DNA from: Annona cherimola
Lineage: Eukaryota; Streptophyta; Magnoliopsida; Magnoliales; Annonaceae
Length of the DNA: 64,000 bases
NCBI GenBank assembly: GCA_030490835.1
Contig: CM059973.1
Coordinates: 56,920,008-56,984,007, forward strand
Reading direction: 5' to 3'
Shown here: piece by piece, positions 34,617 to 46,297 of the stretch
Layout of the letters: every line of letters starts with the position of its first letter
How positions within the stretch are numbered: position 1 is the first letter of the stretch
Position numbers and translations under genes: made by a program
Notes under the pieces: model-generated
Told to the model about the DNA's origin: nothing
Databases searched by the model: none
What the model saw: the letters and a program-made list of their open reading frames with translations, nothing else

Positions 34617-35585
34617 TTAGTATCTAAGTAAGGATCTAAATAAAAAGAGAGAAATTTTCCTCAAGTTATGTTCCTCAATGTTCATCTCTTTAGTGTTAAT
34701 GCACTGTTCATCTTCTCTCTGTGAAACAATTAATGATGGCTTATGCGGCTCGAATGGTAGGGATGACTTTTCTATCTTTGCTTCCTCGAATGCGTTGATC
34801 ATCATTTCTTTCTCACTGCTTTCATCTTGAACTTCTTTAGGTCTTGACTGATTTGGAATTTTCTCATTGCTAACATCCTGCACCTCACTCTCCTCTTGAT
34901 TCTCATCATTCAGTCTGGCTTCGTGATATGCCTAGTTTTGAATCTGCGTTTGTTCATCTGCATGTATTTCATTCTCTGTTTGATCTTTAATAAATGAGAT
35001 TATTTTATCATAATTAATTTCACCATAATCCTCAGAAAAATTCATAGAGTCCATGCATGATTGAATAGGAGGTTCATCAAAGTTCTCATTTAAATGGTTA
35101 GCTTGTTGTGCAACTTTTTCTCCTAGAATTTGCAAATGCTCTTTCATTTCATCAAGTTCTTCATGAACCTGTTTCAAAATTTTATTGTTGGCAGATTCTT
35201 CAGGCTCTGATGCAGCTATAGGTAACCAATTTTCATAATAAAATTCATGAGTTTGAGGTGGAAAGCAGTTTTGTTCAGATTGAAAGGAAAGATCATCAGA
35301 CCAGGAAAAGTTTGAATGTGTAAGCCTATCATGATTATAAGTGTTTGAGAGAGGATTTTCAACAAAATAAAGGTTGTCAAAGTTATAATAATTTTGCTGC
35401 TCATGAACCCAGTCCTGTTGGTATGGTGCATTTATCATTGAAGTCCCCTCCTCATATGAATTTTTCCTACCCACTCTTAAAGTCGACAAATCTAACTTTC
35501 TCCACAACAATTCAATCTAGTCCATACTATCATCATAAAAAGATCTAGCATTCATTCCATCATCTTGAAAAGATCTAGAACCCAT
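34617..35585 (-). pseudogene. gag-like ORF of the gypsy element, two in-frame stops
   Basis: One frame of 323 codons from ATG 35585, 132 bp inside the PBS, to 34617. It is interrupted only by TAG near 35518 and TAG at 34932, with no frameshift. The text is rich in Asn, Tyr, Glu and Gln. It includes THSNFSWSDD, a pattern like the 'HPNFSW' of plant gypsy gag proteins, then a helical segment LKQVHEELDEMKEHLQILG. No zinc knuckle or enzyme motif is present. It is probably a truncated gag or gag-linker protein. The stops could have arisen by C-to-T change. Confidence 0.6.
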
Positions 35586-35716
35586 TCTGCCATTACACCA
35601 ATTATTACAGTATGCCATCAAACAATTTTTAAAAAAATTACCTATAAAAAAATAACACAGAGAAAAATAAAGGAAAAAATAAAGTATCTAAAAACAAAAT
35701 TTAAAGTAATGCTGAA

Positions 35717-35735
35717 TTCCCTAGCAACAACGCCA
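35717..35735 (-). other. primer-binding site of the gypsy element
   Basis: On the minus strand TGGCGTTGTTGCTAGGGAA, seven bases inside the 5' LTR. It resembles the TGGCGCCGTTGCCGGGGA type used by plant Athila/Tat-like elements, with C-to-T decay. Confidence 0.8.
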
Positions 35736-35742
35736 AAATACT

Positions 35743-37805
35743 TGTTCGCAATCTCACCGCAAGTTCACGGGTCGTAGATATGAAGAGAATTCGGGACTAT
35801 AAACTTTGCTTTTAAACGCTTTCGTGTCGGATATGAAGAGAATATAGCAAATAAAATAGAAAAGTGAGAAGAAAATATAGTAAATAAAATGGAAAAGAAA
35901 TAGAAAAAAGGGAAGAAAAAATTGACAATTATAAAGAGTAGAGAAAACGAGAGTGCAAGTACCTAGGGTCTAGGATTTCACATACGTCTTTTGCAACGGG
36001 TAGTGGTATAATGATTTAATCTGGATATTGTTTGTTAAAGAAGAACAAACCCTAATTTATCCTTGCACCTTCTCTCGAAACCTACAAGGCGTACCCTAAT
36101 TTTCTTAACCACCTATTCTCATGGGATTAAGTTAATTAGAATCCATTAAGTTCTATAGTTTATTCATGGAATTTCTCAAGGTCATCATGTCTATTCTCAT
36201 GGTCTTAGATTTTCAGGTTTAATATCTTGATTATCGTATATTAGGTTTCCGCCTCTCAGTTCCATCACCTAATATATAGAATTATGCTAAAGTACGGACT
36301 AATGTACAAAGCAAGCATTAAAATCCAAGATATTAAATTAACAACAATATCTACCATAAATAAATTTAAAACTCATACCGCGCTACATTGTACGCAAGCT
36401 ACATCCTAAACCCTAGATTTAGGGTTTAGGCAAGCATGTTTAAGTCCAAAATAAAATTAAAATCCAAATCCATTTTAAACAAGCTAATTAAAATTAAAAA
36501 GGGAAAAGATAGAAAAGCTTATTGGTTTGAAGCCCCGATGGTGTGTCGGCCGCTCCACGCAACTCACCATCCCGCCTCTTGCCTGTGCTCTCCACCTTGC
36601 TCTCTCTCTCTCTCTAAATTTTTCTCTCCCAAAATTCTGCGTGAATTTTTTCTCCTCTTGCTGGAATTGTCCTATGCTGCTGCAATTCCTCCTCTTTATA
36701 TAGTTGTCCATGCTGCGCTTAGGTGGGCCCCATTTGGTATGCAATCTAAACTGCGTAGGGATTAACTGCGTTGAGTGGGGTCCATTTTGAACGCAATCTG
36801 AATTGCGTAGGGATTTGGCTGCAAAAATCTGGCCGGTGATGCTTTGCTGGAAATGGATGGCTGGATGTGCATAAGCTGGTGGACCCCACTAAAATTTGGA
36901 TCGCCAGATTTAATGCATGGATGAGCGGTGGTGAAACGAATCAACAGCTTGGATGATTAGTTGCTGCTCTCAAAGGTGGACGGCTCTGATTTAGGCTTAG
37001 ATTAATCAACGGCCTGGTGCTATTGATTTAATTGGAAGGTGCCGATGTTAATGGGGCTGAAACTTGGATTTTTGCTTGGGCGGCTAAGATGACTGCTTAA
37101 TAAAAATGGACGGTGGATTAATATGGGCAGCAGGTTGGACGGTGGTAAATTTCTGACCGTTGATTTCTAGTAGGCCCCACTTGCTGGAATTAAAATGGAT
37201 GCTAGAATTTCTGGATAACTGAATGGATGACTAGAATTGATTTTTGTAGGCTGCAAAATCTGGTTTAATTGGATCAGTGGACAACATCATTAATTAGACG
37301 ATCTGGATTTGAATGGACGATGACAGCTTCTAATTATTTTTGGGCCATGCAATTTTGCTGCAGGTCGGTGCCATGGATTAGCTGGAAATTCCAGCCTTGA
37401 ATGGACGGTAGACAGCACTGGATGGCGTGGACACATTGGATAAGCGGTGGATTTTGGATGGCTGATTTTTTCTGGATTGGACGGTCCTTGAATTTCTGGT
37501 GGGCCCCAGTTTTTGAGGATTTGCAAACCTGCGTAAAAATATTTAAATCATTAATTCATCAAAAATCATTAGTGAATTATCATTGTAAAAATTATCTCAA
37601 GCCCATTTAATTTCATGGCAATAAATAAAAAATATAATTTCAAGCCAAAAGATTACAAAAATTAATTAAATATCTTGAAATTAATATTTAATACCTAAAT
37701 ATTGTAAAAACATGTTTTAAACCAAATTTCACATTAAAACCAATTAATTACCCACCAAATTGATATAAAATGCCCACAAAATATATTATTAATTTCCAAT
37801 TATCA
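35743..37805 (-). repeat. 5' LTR (LTR H) of the gypsy element
   Basis: 2063 bp, nearly identical to LTR G over long stretches. It has lost ~30 bp of the tip region near 35778 and a piece of U3 near 37142. The TATA box CTATATAAAGAGG (minus strand) is near 36697. The intact terminus CAATTATCA ends at 37805. Confidence 0.9.
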
Positions 37806-38136
37806 GAAACCCTATAGCGTAATTTTTAATTTCTATTTTTATGATGGGCTAAATTAGAAATACGAATGATAGGCTTCCTATATAAACAGTTGTGGTCCCC
37901 GGGTTATGCACTGATTAGGGTTTCTTTTCTAATATCTCATCATTAGAAAAGAGAAACCATCTTCTCTAAAAAACCTTAGTACATAAACTTGGAAGACCCA
38001 AAAACTACAAGATTTAACAATAATTGCTCCTATGTATTCAGATATGCTTCCGCTTATATTTTATATTTCTTAATGATTTAGCATAGAGGATCTTGGTGTG
38101 ATTAATGGTTTTAATCAATAAGATTTTCCCAACAAG

Positions 38137-38148
38137 TGGTATCAAAAC
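38137..38148 (+). other. primer-binding site of the old copia element
   Basis: TGGTATCAAAAC, two mismatches from the tRNA-iMet PBS, two bases after the LTR end CCCAACA. Confidence 0.75.
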
Positions 38149-38861
38149 AATCTTCATATTAATTCATTGAGAAATTATTTTACAGTCTTATTTATACAGA
38201 ATCATGGAATTAGAATCTTAGAATTATGAAATATTCGGATTGAAACATATGCATTTTGATTTCGTAATGCCTGTGGGTTTCGCATACTTGATGGGTAAAT
38301 TAAATGGTTTCGCCCAATCTAAGTTTCACATTAAAAAAAATGACGGCTTCTAGGATTCGGCCACTGGACACCTACTGCAGTTCATGTAGATATTTGGCCG
38401 CTGGTTGCTGCTTGCATATGAAAAACCCAACCCACTGGAAACGCTACCAAAAGCTACAACGATGACCTCTATTGCTGCTGGAAGCGATGCCCAGAATGAG
38501 CAGCAGTGATGGGGTAGAAATCACAAAACGAAACCGGCGATGAGGGTGATAATGGCCAGATCGAAAACACTAGAAACCGCTACTAGAATCTAAGGCCAAA
38601 ATCGGCACAGCTGCAATGGTTTTCCTGGTTTGGAAACTCATCTGGTTACGGCCGCCAGTGAAGACAGAACCGATTGCATCGTTGCCATTGGATTCAGAAG
38701 TCAGTGCGGTGAGCTGAAGCTTTTCGTCAACTTGAATCTTCCGATCAGGATGTCGGCATCGCGATGGCGATTGCTGGATTTGGGATGCCGACGACATCAT
38801 ATTGCTGGTCGGCAGCGACGAGGCAGCAATGCTTGATGGTCTAGCTAGTGACAATGGCTGC
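38149..38861 (+). other. copia leader with a GC-rich block
   Basis: After the PBS the sequence is AT-rich. From ~38345 it becomes GC-rich with many GGC/CGG triplets, unlike its surroundings. Short frames overlap on both strands (38570-38854 - and 38630-38836 +) without a known domain. It continues at 45784-45945 after the Tekay-like insertion. It could be a captured host fragment or an odd leader. Confidence 0.5.
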
Positions 38862-38866
38862 TAGCA

Positions 38867-41855
38867 TGTGAAGGAGGCATATATGAAACCCTAGGATTAT
38901 AAACCCTAGATAATGTAATGATATTTATATGAAATATATATTAATGATATTTTGCAATATATGGCATTGGAGGGTTAAATAGCTAATTATGGAATGTAAA
39001 TTCGGATGAATAGTGCACATGAATAGTGAAATATGAATAGTAACTGTGGGATTAAGGAATATGTTAAGTTAATCACTTTGGATTAACTTAATCATAAAAG
39101 ACAAAAAAGGAAGCTTCTCACAAAAGGACATAATAGTCACTTTTTGATTTATTTAGTATTTTCGGATTTTTAGTGGATTTTTGAGAGAAAATGAAGAAAA
39201 ATTCATAACTTGCAATTCGGACGTCGGATTAAAGTGAAATTTTTTATGGATGAACAAAAAATTATGATGAACATGATGAATGATTTAGGATATGATAAAA
39301 TCATGAATTAAAGGTTAAGATTAAACATCATTTGGAGATCAAAAAGTAGCTTCACTTTTTCATTACTTATATTTGACTTTGGGGTTAATTTTAATTAATT
39401 AAAAAAATTAAATAATTAATGAAAAGCTGCAATGGTTGCTGGAGGCTTGACTTTTGGGCCAAAATTCATTGGTCCAAAATCAATCTTATCAAGAATCAAC
39501 GGTTCAGATTTAATTAGCTTAAAATAATTAATTTTAATAAATTAAAATTCATAAATAAATAGCTGCAGCTAGGGGGCGTGAACAGTAGCTAGGGTGGCTG
39601 CACATTGCTCAAGAAAAATCATGAAAATTGGAAAAAATATTTAGAATTAAGTACCTCAAGCAAGAGGGTAAATTATAATTTTATGAAAAATACCATGCTA
39701 TAAATAGGGAAGCATGGTGAACGTCCAAATGCACAAATCCCAGCTCCATTGAGCATTTCCAACCCCCAAAATTCATTTTTGGCCTTTAGAGAAAGAAGGA
39801 GAGAAGGAAAGAGAGAAAAAAAGCCGAATAGGAGGGGAGTTCACTTGAGGTAAGGAAATTCTTCCTAAATTTCTTTTGGATATTAAGTAGGGTAAAAAAA
39901 TTCTTAGATAATTCCTAAGCATGAGAAAATAAGTATAGTTATAATGCTTAATTAAAATTATGCTAAAACATCAAAAATTTGGAGCAAGAATGGAGCATTC
40001 AGGAAGATAACATATGATATGTGTAAATAATGCTCCAATATTGACAAATGATGATTTGGGATGAATGTTTATGATAGTTATGATGTTGGAATGATGATAT
40101 ATTAATCTCATGATTTTTGGATTTAAGGATTATACTTAAGTGAAATTATGTTGAATTTTTAGTATATGGGGAAAATAATTTATTTAGACAAGTTAAGGAC
40201 GATAAATTCAAAATTCATGAATTTTTCCATGATATACTAAACATAAGCTATGTCGTGGTATTTTTTATTTTTGAAAAAAATATCGATTTTTGGAACCCAT
40301 GAATAATAACCCACGTCGCTGTGAACAGTAACTCACGTCGCTGTGAACAGTAACCTCGGGGGGTGAACAGTTATCATGAACAATAACTATGAACAGTGAA
40401 CAGCGTGATTTTGGGAAAAATTGAAATTTATTTTTATATTTTATGAGGATATATGGATGGAATTTTTAAAGGATTTATGTATAAAAATCCATATAAATGA
40501 GTAATGACCAGGTATCTTTATAAGATTAACCTCTATGGGAATGAGGTAATGAATGGTTATAAAGCAAGCATAGAAAGCAACCTAAGACATGGAATGGATG
40601 GATAAAATATCCATTTTCCTTGTATGGGGAAAAAGCAAGGAGAAGGTTGAGGACACCGACTGAGGAGGTAAGCAAGCACAACTTTGAAAATTTGATTTTA
40701 TTGCTTCATTGTAAGCAAGCAAACACTTTTGAAAATATGTTTTATTCTCAAGTATTTATGAAATGTGTTTAAGGGTGGTCATTCCTATAATATTTTGAAA
40801 TGATGAATGTTTATGAGTTTTTATGAAAAGTCATACCGGCATATTGATATCATGTGATGTTCGTGGACATGTGCACATGTATGATGTATAATGAAGAGGA
40901 TTTGGTGGAGGTAGAAAACGGATTAGAGGGTCCCCCTTCACTATTGCCGAGTTGTATGGGCTGTGTGCCGGCGGCGTCCTCCCAAGAGGTGGAGGCAAAG
41001 GAATGTTATGTGTGAATGAATGCATTGCATTTTCAAACATGGATTGAAAAGGAAAGCATGGATTTGAAAATAATATTTTTAAGGGATGGTGCAAATAATT
41101 CTCTACATGAGAATGACAAGTCACCTATTGTAAGAGGTATATAATGTCGGGGAAATTAAAAGTCATGCATGTAGGAGACCATGTAGGCGTCAAGAGGACG
41201 AAAGGTTCCCCTTAATGAGGCCAAGTCGGAGAGAGCCGGCGTATTGAATCATGCTATGTGAGATGTTCCTTGGGCTAGCGTACCCGCACACGAAGGTTTA
41301 TATCAGGAATGGAAAGGAAACATTTGCACATCCAAAGTTTATGAAATGATTTTTATAAAAAGGTTTCTGTGCATTTGATAGTTGATCACTTGGTAAGTGT
41401 CTTTTATCGAATGGAGAGGAATGCATTTAAAATGAAAAATGCTTGCTTATTGAGTTTCGACTCATGTTTTGTTTTCCCAACCTCAGACAGGTGTAGGGGA
41501 AGCAAAGAGATGAAAGACATGTGTTGCTAAAGGAAAAGAGGAATCTACAAAGGTTAGTAGATTTTTGTATGAATAGATACCCTAATGGGATATGATGAGA
41601 AAGGACATAGATTGTATGAAATTATGAAGTTATGAATAATATAAGAAATTGATGATTTATGATGATATGGATGAGTCCATTATGAATGATGATGAGTATA
41701 TCTTATGTGATGAAAGAAAAAGAAAAAAAAAAAAATTTGGACGAGATCCAATTAAGAACCCACCGTGTGATGAGGGCAACAATCTTGAGTCACGTTTACC
41801 AATCCAAAACGGTCCCGGAGTAAGGCTTCTAGGCACCTCGGTTCGGGGCGCCATA
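38867..41855 (+). repeat. 5' LTR of the Tekay-like element
   Basis: A TATA box GCTATAAATAGGG lies near 39698. Clusters of GAATAGT/GAACAGT motifs are at 39005-39048 and 40302-40405. Compared with LTR2 it lacks ~12 bp at the start and one ~46-bp unit near 40690. Minus-strand open frames here are not genes. Confidence 0.9.
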
Positions 41856-42250
41856 GAAATTAGTATCAGAGCAAGGATTGGTAAATAGCGAGAATAATGA
41901 GAAAATAAAGGATAATAAAAGTATAGGTCTGATACCACAAAGATTGGTATCAGAGCAAGGATTTGTAAATAGGCGTAGAAAGAGAAAATTAAGGATGATG
42001 ATAGGAAAAGTGTGATATCACAAAAGTAGGTATCAAAGTATGAATTGATAGATAGGTAGAAATAATATCTAGATCTATATGTTTATAAAGTTATGATGCT
42101 TTTTATGATGAGACAGGAATAGTATCATATCAAAGAATGGTAGATAAGTGTAGAAAGAGTAAATGAAAAGAAAGGAAAGATATGATACCACAGGAAGTTG
42201 TATCATAGCAATGATTGGGAGATAGATGTAGAAAGAATAAAGGAATGGAA
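41856..42250 (+). repeat. tandem PBS-containing repeats
   Basis: About five diverged units of ~80-84 bp, starting near 41859, 41943, 42026, 42119 and 42196. Each opens with a version of TTGGTATCAGAGCAAGGATT and contains a TAGAAAGA-type purine stretch. The second has the perfect PBS TGGTATCAGAGC (41945-41956); the first, next to the LTR, reads TAGTATCAGAGC. Between units lies CTGATACCA, the inverse of TGGTATCAG. Confidence 0.75.
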
Positions 42251-42691
42251 TGAATAGAAATCATGATATTTACATATCATATAAAATTGTAATGTCATAA
42301 ATTAAGGAAGAAAATGAACTGTTTGGAATTATTTTCCAATCTTGATACATTTGAAGATAGGTGCGAGAGGATTATCTCTCCACAATAATGATGGGTTTAT
42401 AGAAATAAGACTAGATTGTAGTCTACACAGGTATAACCTAGTTGTAAACACTATATAGTGAAAAAGGAATTACAAAAGTCGGAAGAGGCTAATCGACTTT
42501 TGAAAGATTAATGAATAGAGGAAATTTTGATGCAAAGATGACTCTTTGCTATAGAATCAATTAAATTTACACATATATGTCATGTGTATATGGAAAAAGA
42601 GCAGTGGATACTGACCTCTTTTAGAGATAATCGATGATTAATGATATGATAAGATGAAAATTGCGCAGTAGAAGCGTGATGGAAAATGACA

Positions 42692-42728
42692 GGTTTCAGG
42701 ACGAAACCTAATGTAAGGGGGGGAGGAT
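42692..42728 (+). other. 3' interior end and polypurine tract
   Basis: GGTTTCAGGACGAAACC (an inverted repeat, with AGGACGAAA as in chromovirus 3' ends) is followed by AATGTAAGGGGGGGAGGAT directly before LTR2. Confidence 0.85.
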
Positions 42729-45700
42729 TGTGAAACCCTGATCTTGGAGGCATGTATGAAACCCTAGGATTATAAATCCTAGGTAATCTAATGATATTTA
42801 TATGAAATATATATTAATGATATTTTGCAATATATAACATTGTAGGATTAAATAGCTAATTATGGAATGTAAAATCGGATGAATAGTGCACGTGAAGAGT
42901 GAAATGTGAATAGTAACTGTGGGATTAAGGAATATGTTAAGTTAATTACTTTGGATTAACTTAATCATAAAAGACAAAAAAGAAAGCTTCTCACAAAAGG
43001 ACAAAAAAAACCACTTTTTGATTTATTTAGTATTTTCGGATTTTTTGTGGATTTTTGAGAGAAAATGAAGAAAAATTCATAACTTGCAATTCGGAAGTCG
43101 GATTAAAGTGAATTTTTTGATGGATGGACAAAAAATTATGATGAACATGATGAATGATTTAGGATATGATAAAAAAAACATGAATTAAAGGTCAAGATGA
43201 AACGTCATTTGGAGATCAAAAAGTAGCTTCACTTTTTCATTAATTATATTTGACTTTGGGGTTAATTTTAATTAATTAAAAAAATTAAATAATTAATGAA
43301 AAGCTGCAATGGTTGCTGGAGGCTTGACTTTTGGGCCAAAATCCAATGGTCCAAAATCAATCTTATCAAGAATCAACGGTTGAGATTTAATTAGCTTAAA
43401 ATAATTAATTTTAATAAATTAAAATTCATAAATAAATAGCTGCAGCTAGGGGGAGTGAACAGTAGCTAGGGTGGCTGCACATTGCTCAAGAAAAATCATG
43501 GAAATTGGAAAAAGATATTTAGAATTAAGTACCTCAAGCAAGGGGGTAAATTATAATTTTATGAAAAATGTCATGCTATAAATAGGGGAGTGTGGTGAAC
43601 GTCCAAATGCACAAATCCCAGCTCCATTGAGCATTTCCAACCCCCAAAATTCATTTCGGCCTTTAGAGAAAGAAGGAGAGAAGGAAAGAGAGAAAAAGAG
43701 CCGAGTAGGAGGGGAGTTTTCCACTTGAGGTAAGGAAATTCTTTTCAAATTTCTTTTGGATGTTAAGTAGGGTAAAACCATGCTTAGATAATGCCTAAAT
43801 ATGAGAAAATAAGCATAGTTATAATACTTAATTGGAATTATGCTAAAATATCAAAAATTTAGAGCAAGAATGGAGCATTCGGGAAGATAACATATGATAT
43901 GTGTAAATAATGCTCCAATATTGATAAATGATGATTTGGGATGAATGTTTATGATAGTTATGATGTTGGAATGATGATATATTAATCTCATGATTTTTGA
44001 ATTTAAGGATTATGCTTAAGTGAAATTATGTTGAATTTTTAGTATATGGGGAAAATGATTTATTTAGCCAAGTTAAGGATGATAAATTCAAAATTCATGA
44101 ATTTTTTCATGATATACTAAACGTAAGCTATGTCATGGTATTTTTTATTTTTGGAAAAAATATCAATTTTTGGAACCCATGAACAGTAACCCAAGTCGCT
44201 GTGAACACTATCCTCGTGTGAACAGTGAACGTGAACAGTAACCTCATGAACAGTGATCATGAATAGTAACTATGAACAGTGAACAGCATGATTTTGGGAA
44301 AATTTGAGATTTATTTTTACATTTTATGAGGATATATTGATGGAATTTTTAAAAGATTTATGGATAAAAATCCATATAAATGGGTAATGACCAAGTATAT
44401 TTATAAGATTAACCTCTATGGGAATGAGGTAATGAATGGTTATAAAGCAAGCATAGAAAGCAACCTAAGATATGGAATGGATGGATAAAATATCCATTTT
44501 CCTTGTATGGGGAAAAAGGAAGGAGAAGGTTGAGAACACCGACTGAGGAGGTAAGCAAGCACAACTTTGAAAATGTGATTTTATTGCTTCATTATAAGCA
44601 AGCAAACTTTTTTTAAAATGTGATTTTATTACTTCATTGTAAGCAAGCAAACCCTTTTGAAAATATGTTTTATTCTCAAGTATTTATGAACTGTATTTAA
44701 GGGTGGTCATTCCTATAATGTTTTGAAATGATGAATGTGTATGAGTTTTTATGAAAAGTCATGCCGGCATATTGATATCATGTGATGTTCATGGACATGT
44801 GCACATGTATGATGTATAATGAAGAGGATTTGGTGGAGGTAGAAAGCGAATCTAAGGGTTCCCCTTCACTATTGCTGAGTTGTATGGGCTGTGTGCTGGC
44901 GGCGTCCTCCCAAGAGGTGAAGGCACAGGAATGTTATGTGTGAATGAATGCATTGCATTTTCATACATGGATTGAAAAGGAAAGCATGGATTTGAAAATG
45001 ATGTTTTTAAGGGATGCTGCAAATAATTCTCTACATGAGAATGACAAGTCACCTAGTGTAAGAGGTATATAACGCCGGGGAATCAAAAGTCATGCATGTA
45101 GGAGACCATGTAGGCGTCAAGAGGACGAAAGGTTCCCCTTGATGAGGCCAAGTCAGAGAGAGCCGGCGTATTAGACCATACTATTTGAGATGTTCCTTGG
45201 GCTAGCGTACCCGCACATGAATGTTTATGTCAAGAATAAAAAGGAAGCATTTGCACATCGAAAGTTTATGAAATGATTTTGATAAAACGGTTTCTGTGCA
45301 TTTGATAGTTGATCACTTGGTAAGTGTCTTCTATCGAATGGAGAGGAATGCATTTAAAATGAAAAATGCTTGCTTATTGAGTTTCAACTCATGTTTTGTT
45401 TTCTCAACCTCAGACAGGTGTAGGGGAAGCGAAGAGATGAAAGGCATGTGTTGCTAAAGAAAAAGAGGAATCTACAAAGGTTAGTAGATTTTTGTATGAA
45501 TAGATGCCCTAATGGGATATGACGAGAAAGGACATAGATTGTATGAAATTATGAAGTTATGAATAATATAAGAAATTAATGATTTATGATGATATGGATG
45601 AGTCCATTATAAATGATGATGAGTATATGTTATGTGATGAAAGAAAAAGAAAAAAAAATTTGGACGAGATCCAATTAAGAACCCGTCGTGTGATGAGGGC

Positions 45701-45778
45701 AACAATCCTGAGTCACGTTTACCAATCCAAAACGGTCCTGGAGTAAGGCTTCTAGGCACCCTAGTTGCGGGCGCCACA
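42729..45778 (+). repeat. 3' LTR of the Tekay-like element
   Basis: Starts TGTGAAACCCTGATCTTGG. The TATA box CTATAAATAGGGG is near 43576; GAACAGT clusters lie at 44183-44286. It has an extra copy of a unit containing ATGTGATTTTATTACTTCAT near 44570-44650. It is visibly but moderately diverged from LTR1. Confidence 0.9.
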
Positions 45779-45783
45779 TAGCA

Positions 45784-46292
45784 CTGGGGTTACAGGCGGC
45801 GGTGGCAACGCCGAACAGCAAGGGTGTTTTTGTATTTCAGCCTTGGCCGCCAGCGTGGTTATTGGTCGGGGCAGCAGGGCGGCTGCGGCGAGGAGATGTG
45901 ACGGAGGTGGCTTGACGGCTAGGGTTAGGGTTAGGGTTTAGAGTCTGTTTTGGGGAAGAGATGGACATTTTGCACAAAACCTATTTAGCAGAAATTTTTT
46001 TTGCAAACCAATCCCATTTTGAAAATACATATTTTGTATTAGGAATTCAGATATATCAGGATTAGTCTCGACGTATACTTGGATTATCACAAAAGACCTA
46101 TATTAATATAGTATTTAAGATACTTGATGTACAGGATTGCAAATTAGAAAATACCTCTTTACTAAGGGAAACAAAATTAATTTGTCTAAATTAGTGCCCC
46201 AAGAATGATTTTAAATCTAAGAAAATGCAAAAGACTCCCTATACTTTAGCAGTGGGAAGTTTGATTTACGTTCAGGTTTTGAATCTTAGGCT
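45784..46292 (+). other. continuation of the old copia interior
   Basis: The GC-rich block goes on to ~45945 and ends with GGGTTAGGGTTAGGGTTT (45925-45942). AT-rich sequence follows. No coding domain is recognised. Confidence 0.5.
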
Positions 46293-46297
46293 TGTAT

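Larger units (their letters stand above)
30638..37805 (-). mobile_element. complete non-autonomous gypsy element (Tat/Athila-like PBS), minus strand
   Basis: LTRs are 30638-32786 (3' LTR) and 35743-37805 (5' LTR); the interior is 32787-35742 (2956 bp). Flanks GAAAT (30633-30637) and GAAAC (37806-37810) match at 4 of 5 positions. The PBS and PPT are at the proper places. The interior lacks protease, RT, RNase H and integrase and has one gag-like frame with stops. The LTRs belong with solo LTRs E and F. It is a LARD-like element that must have been mobilised by an autonomous relative. Confidence 0.9.
30544..38134 (+). mobile_element. 5' LTR of an old plus-strand copia element, split by a gypsy element
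   Basis: The two parts (about 30544-30637 and 37811-38134) join across the gypsy element's target duplication. The join gives an LTR of roughly 420 bp with a TATA box (CCTATATAAACAG, ~37879) and the end TTTTCCCAACA, followed two bases later by a PBS. The left edge (TGTCATAAATAACGG at 30544) is a best guess. The LTR is older than the gypsy insertion inside it. Confidence 0.65.
38867..45778 (+). mobile_element. Tekay/Del-like non-autonomous element with 3-kb LTRs
   Basis: LTR1 is 38867-41855 (2989 bp), the interior 41856-42728 (873 bp), and LTR2 42729-45778 (3050 bp). A perfect duplication TAGCA flanks it (38862-38866, 45779-45783). The LTRs start TGTGAA and end GGGCGCCACA (GCGCCATA in LTR1). 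The tRNA-iMet-type PBS, the long LTRs and the interior end with GGTTTCAGGACGAAACC before the PPT are typical of the Tekay/Del chromovirus group. The interior has no coding capacity. It is complete in structure but dependent on a helper. Confidence 0.9.

Noticed and set aside
41649..41888. Overlapping open frames on both strands at the end of the Tekay-like LTR
   Set aside because: They lie across the LTR end and PBS; the text is low complexity and differs in the second LTR.
41945..41956. TGGTATCAGAGC as part of a tRNA gene
   Set aside because: Only the 12 bases complementary to the tRNA 3' end are present; no cloverleaf surrounds it. It is a PBS.
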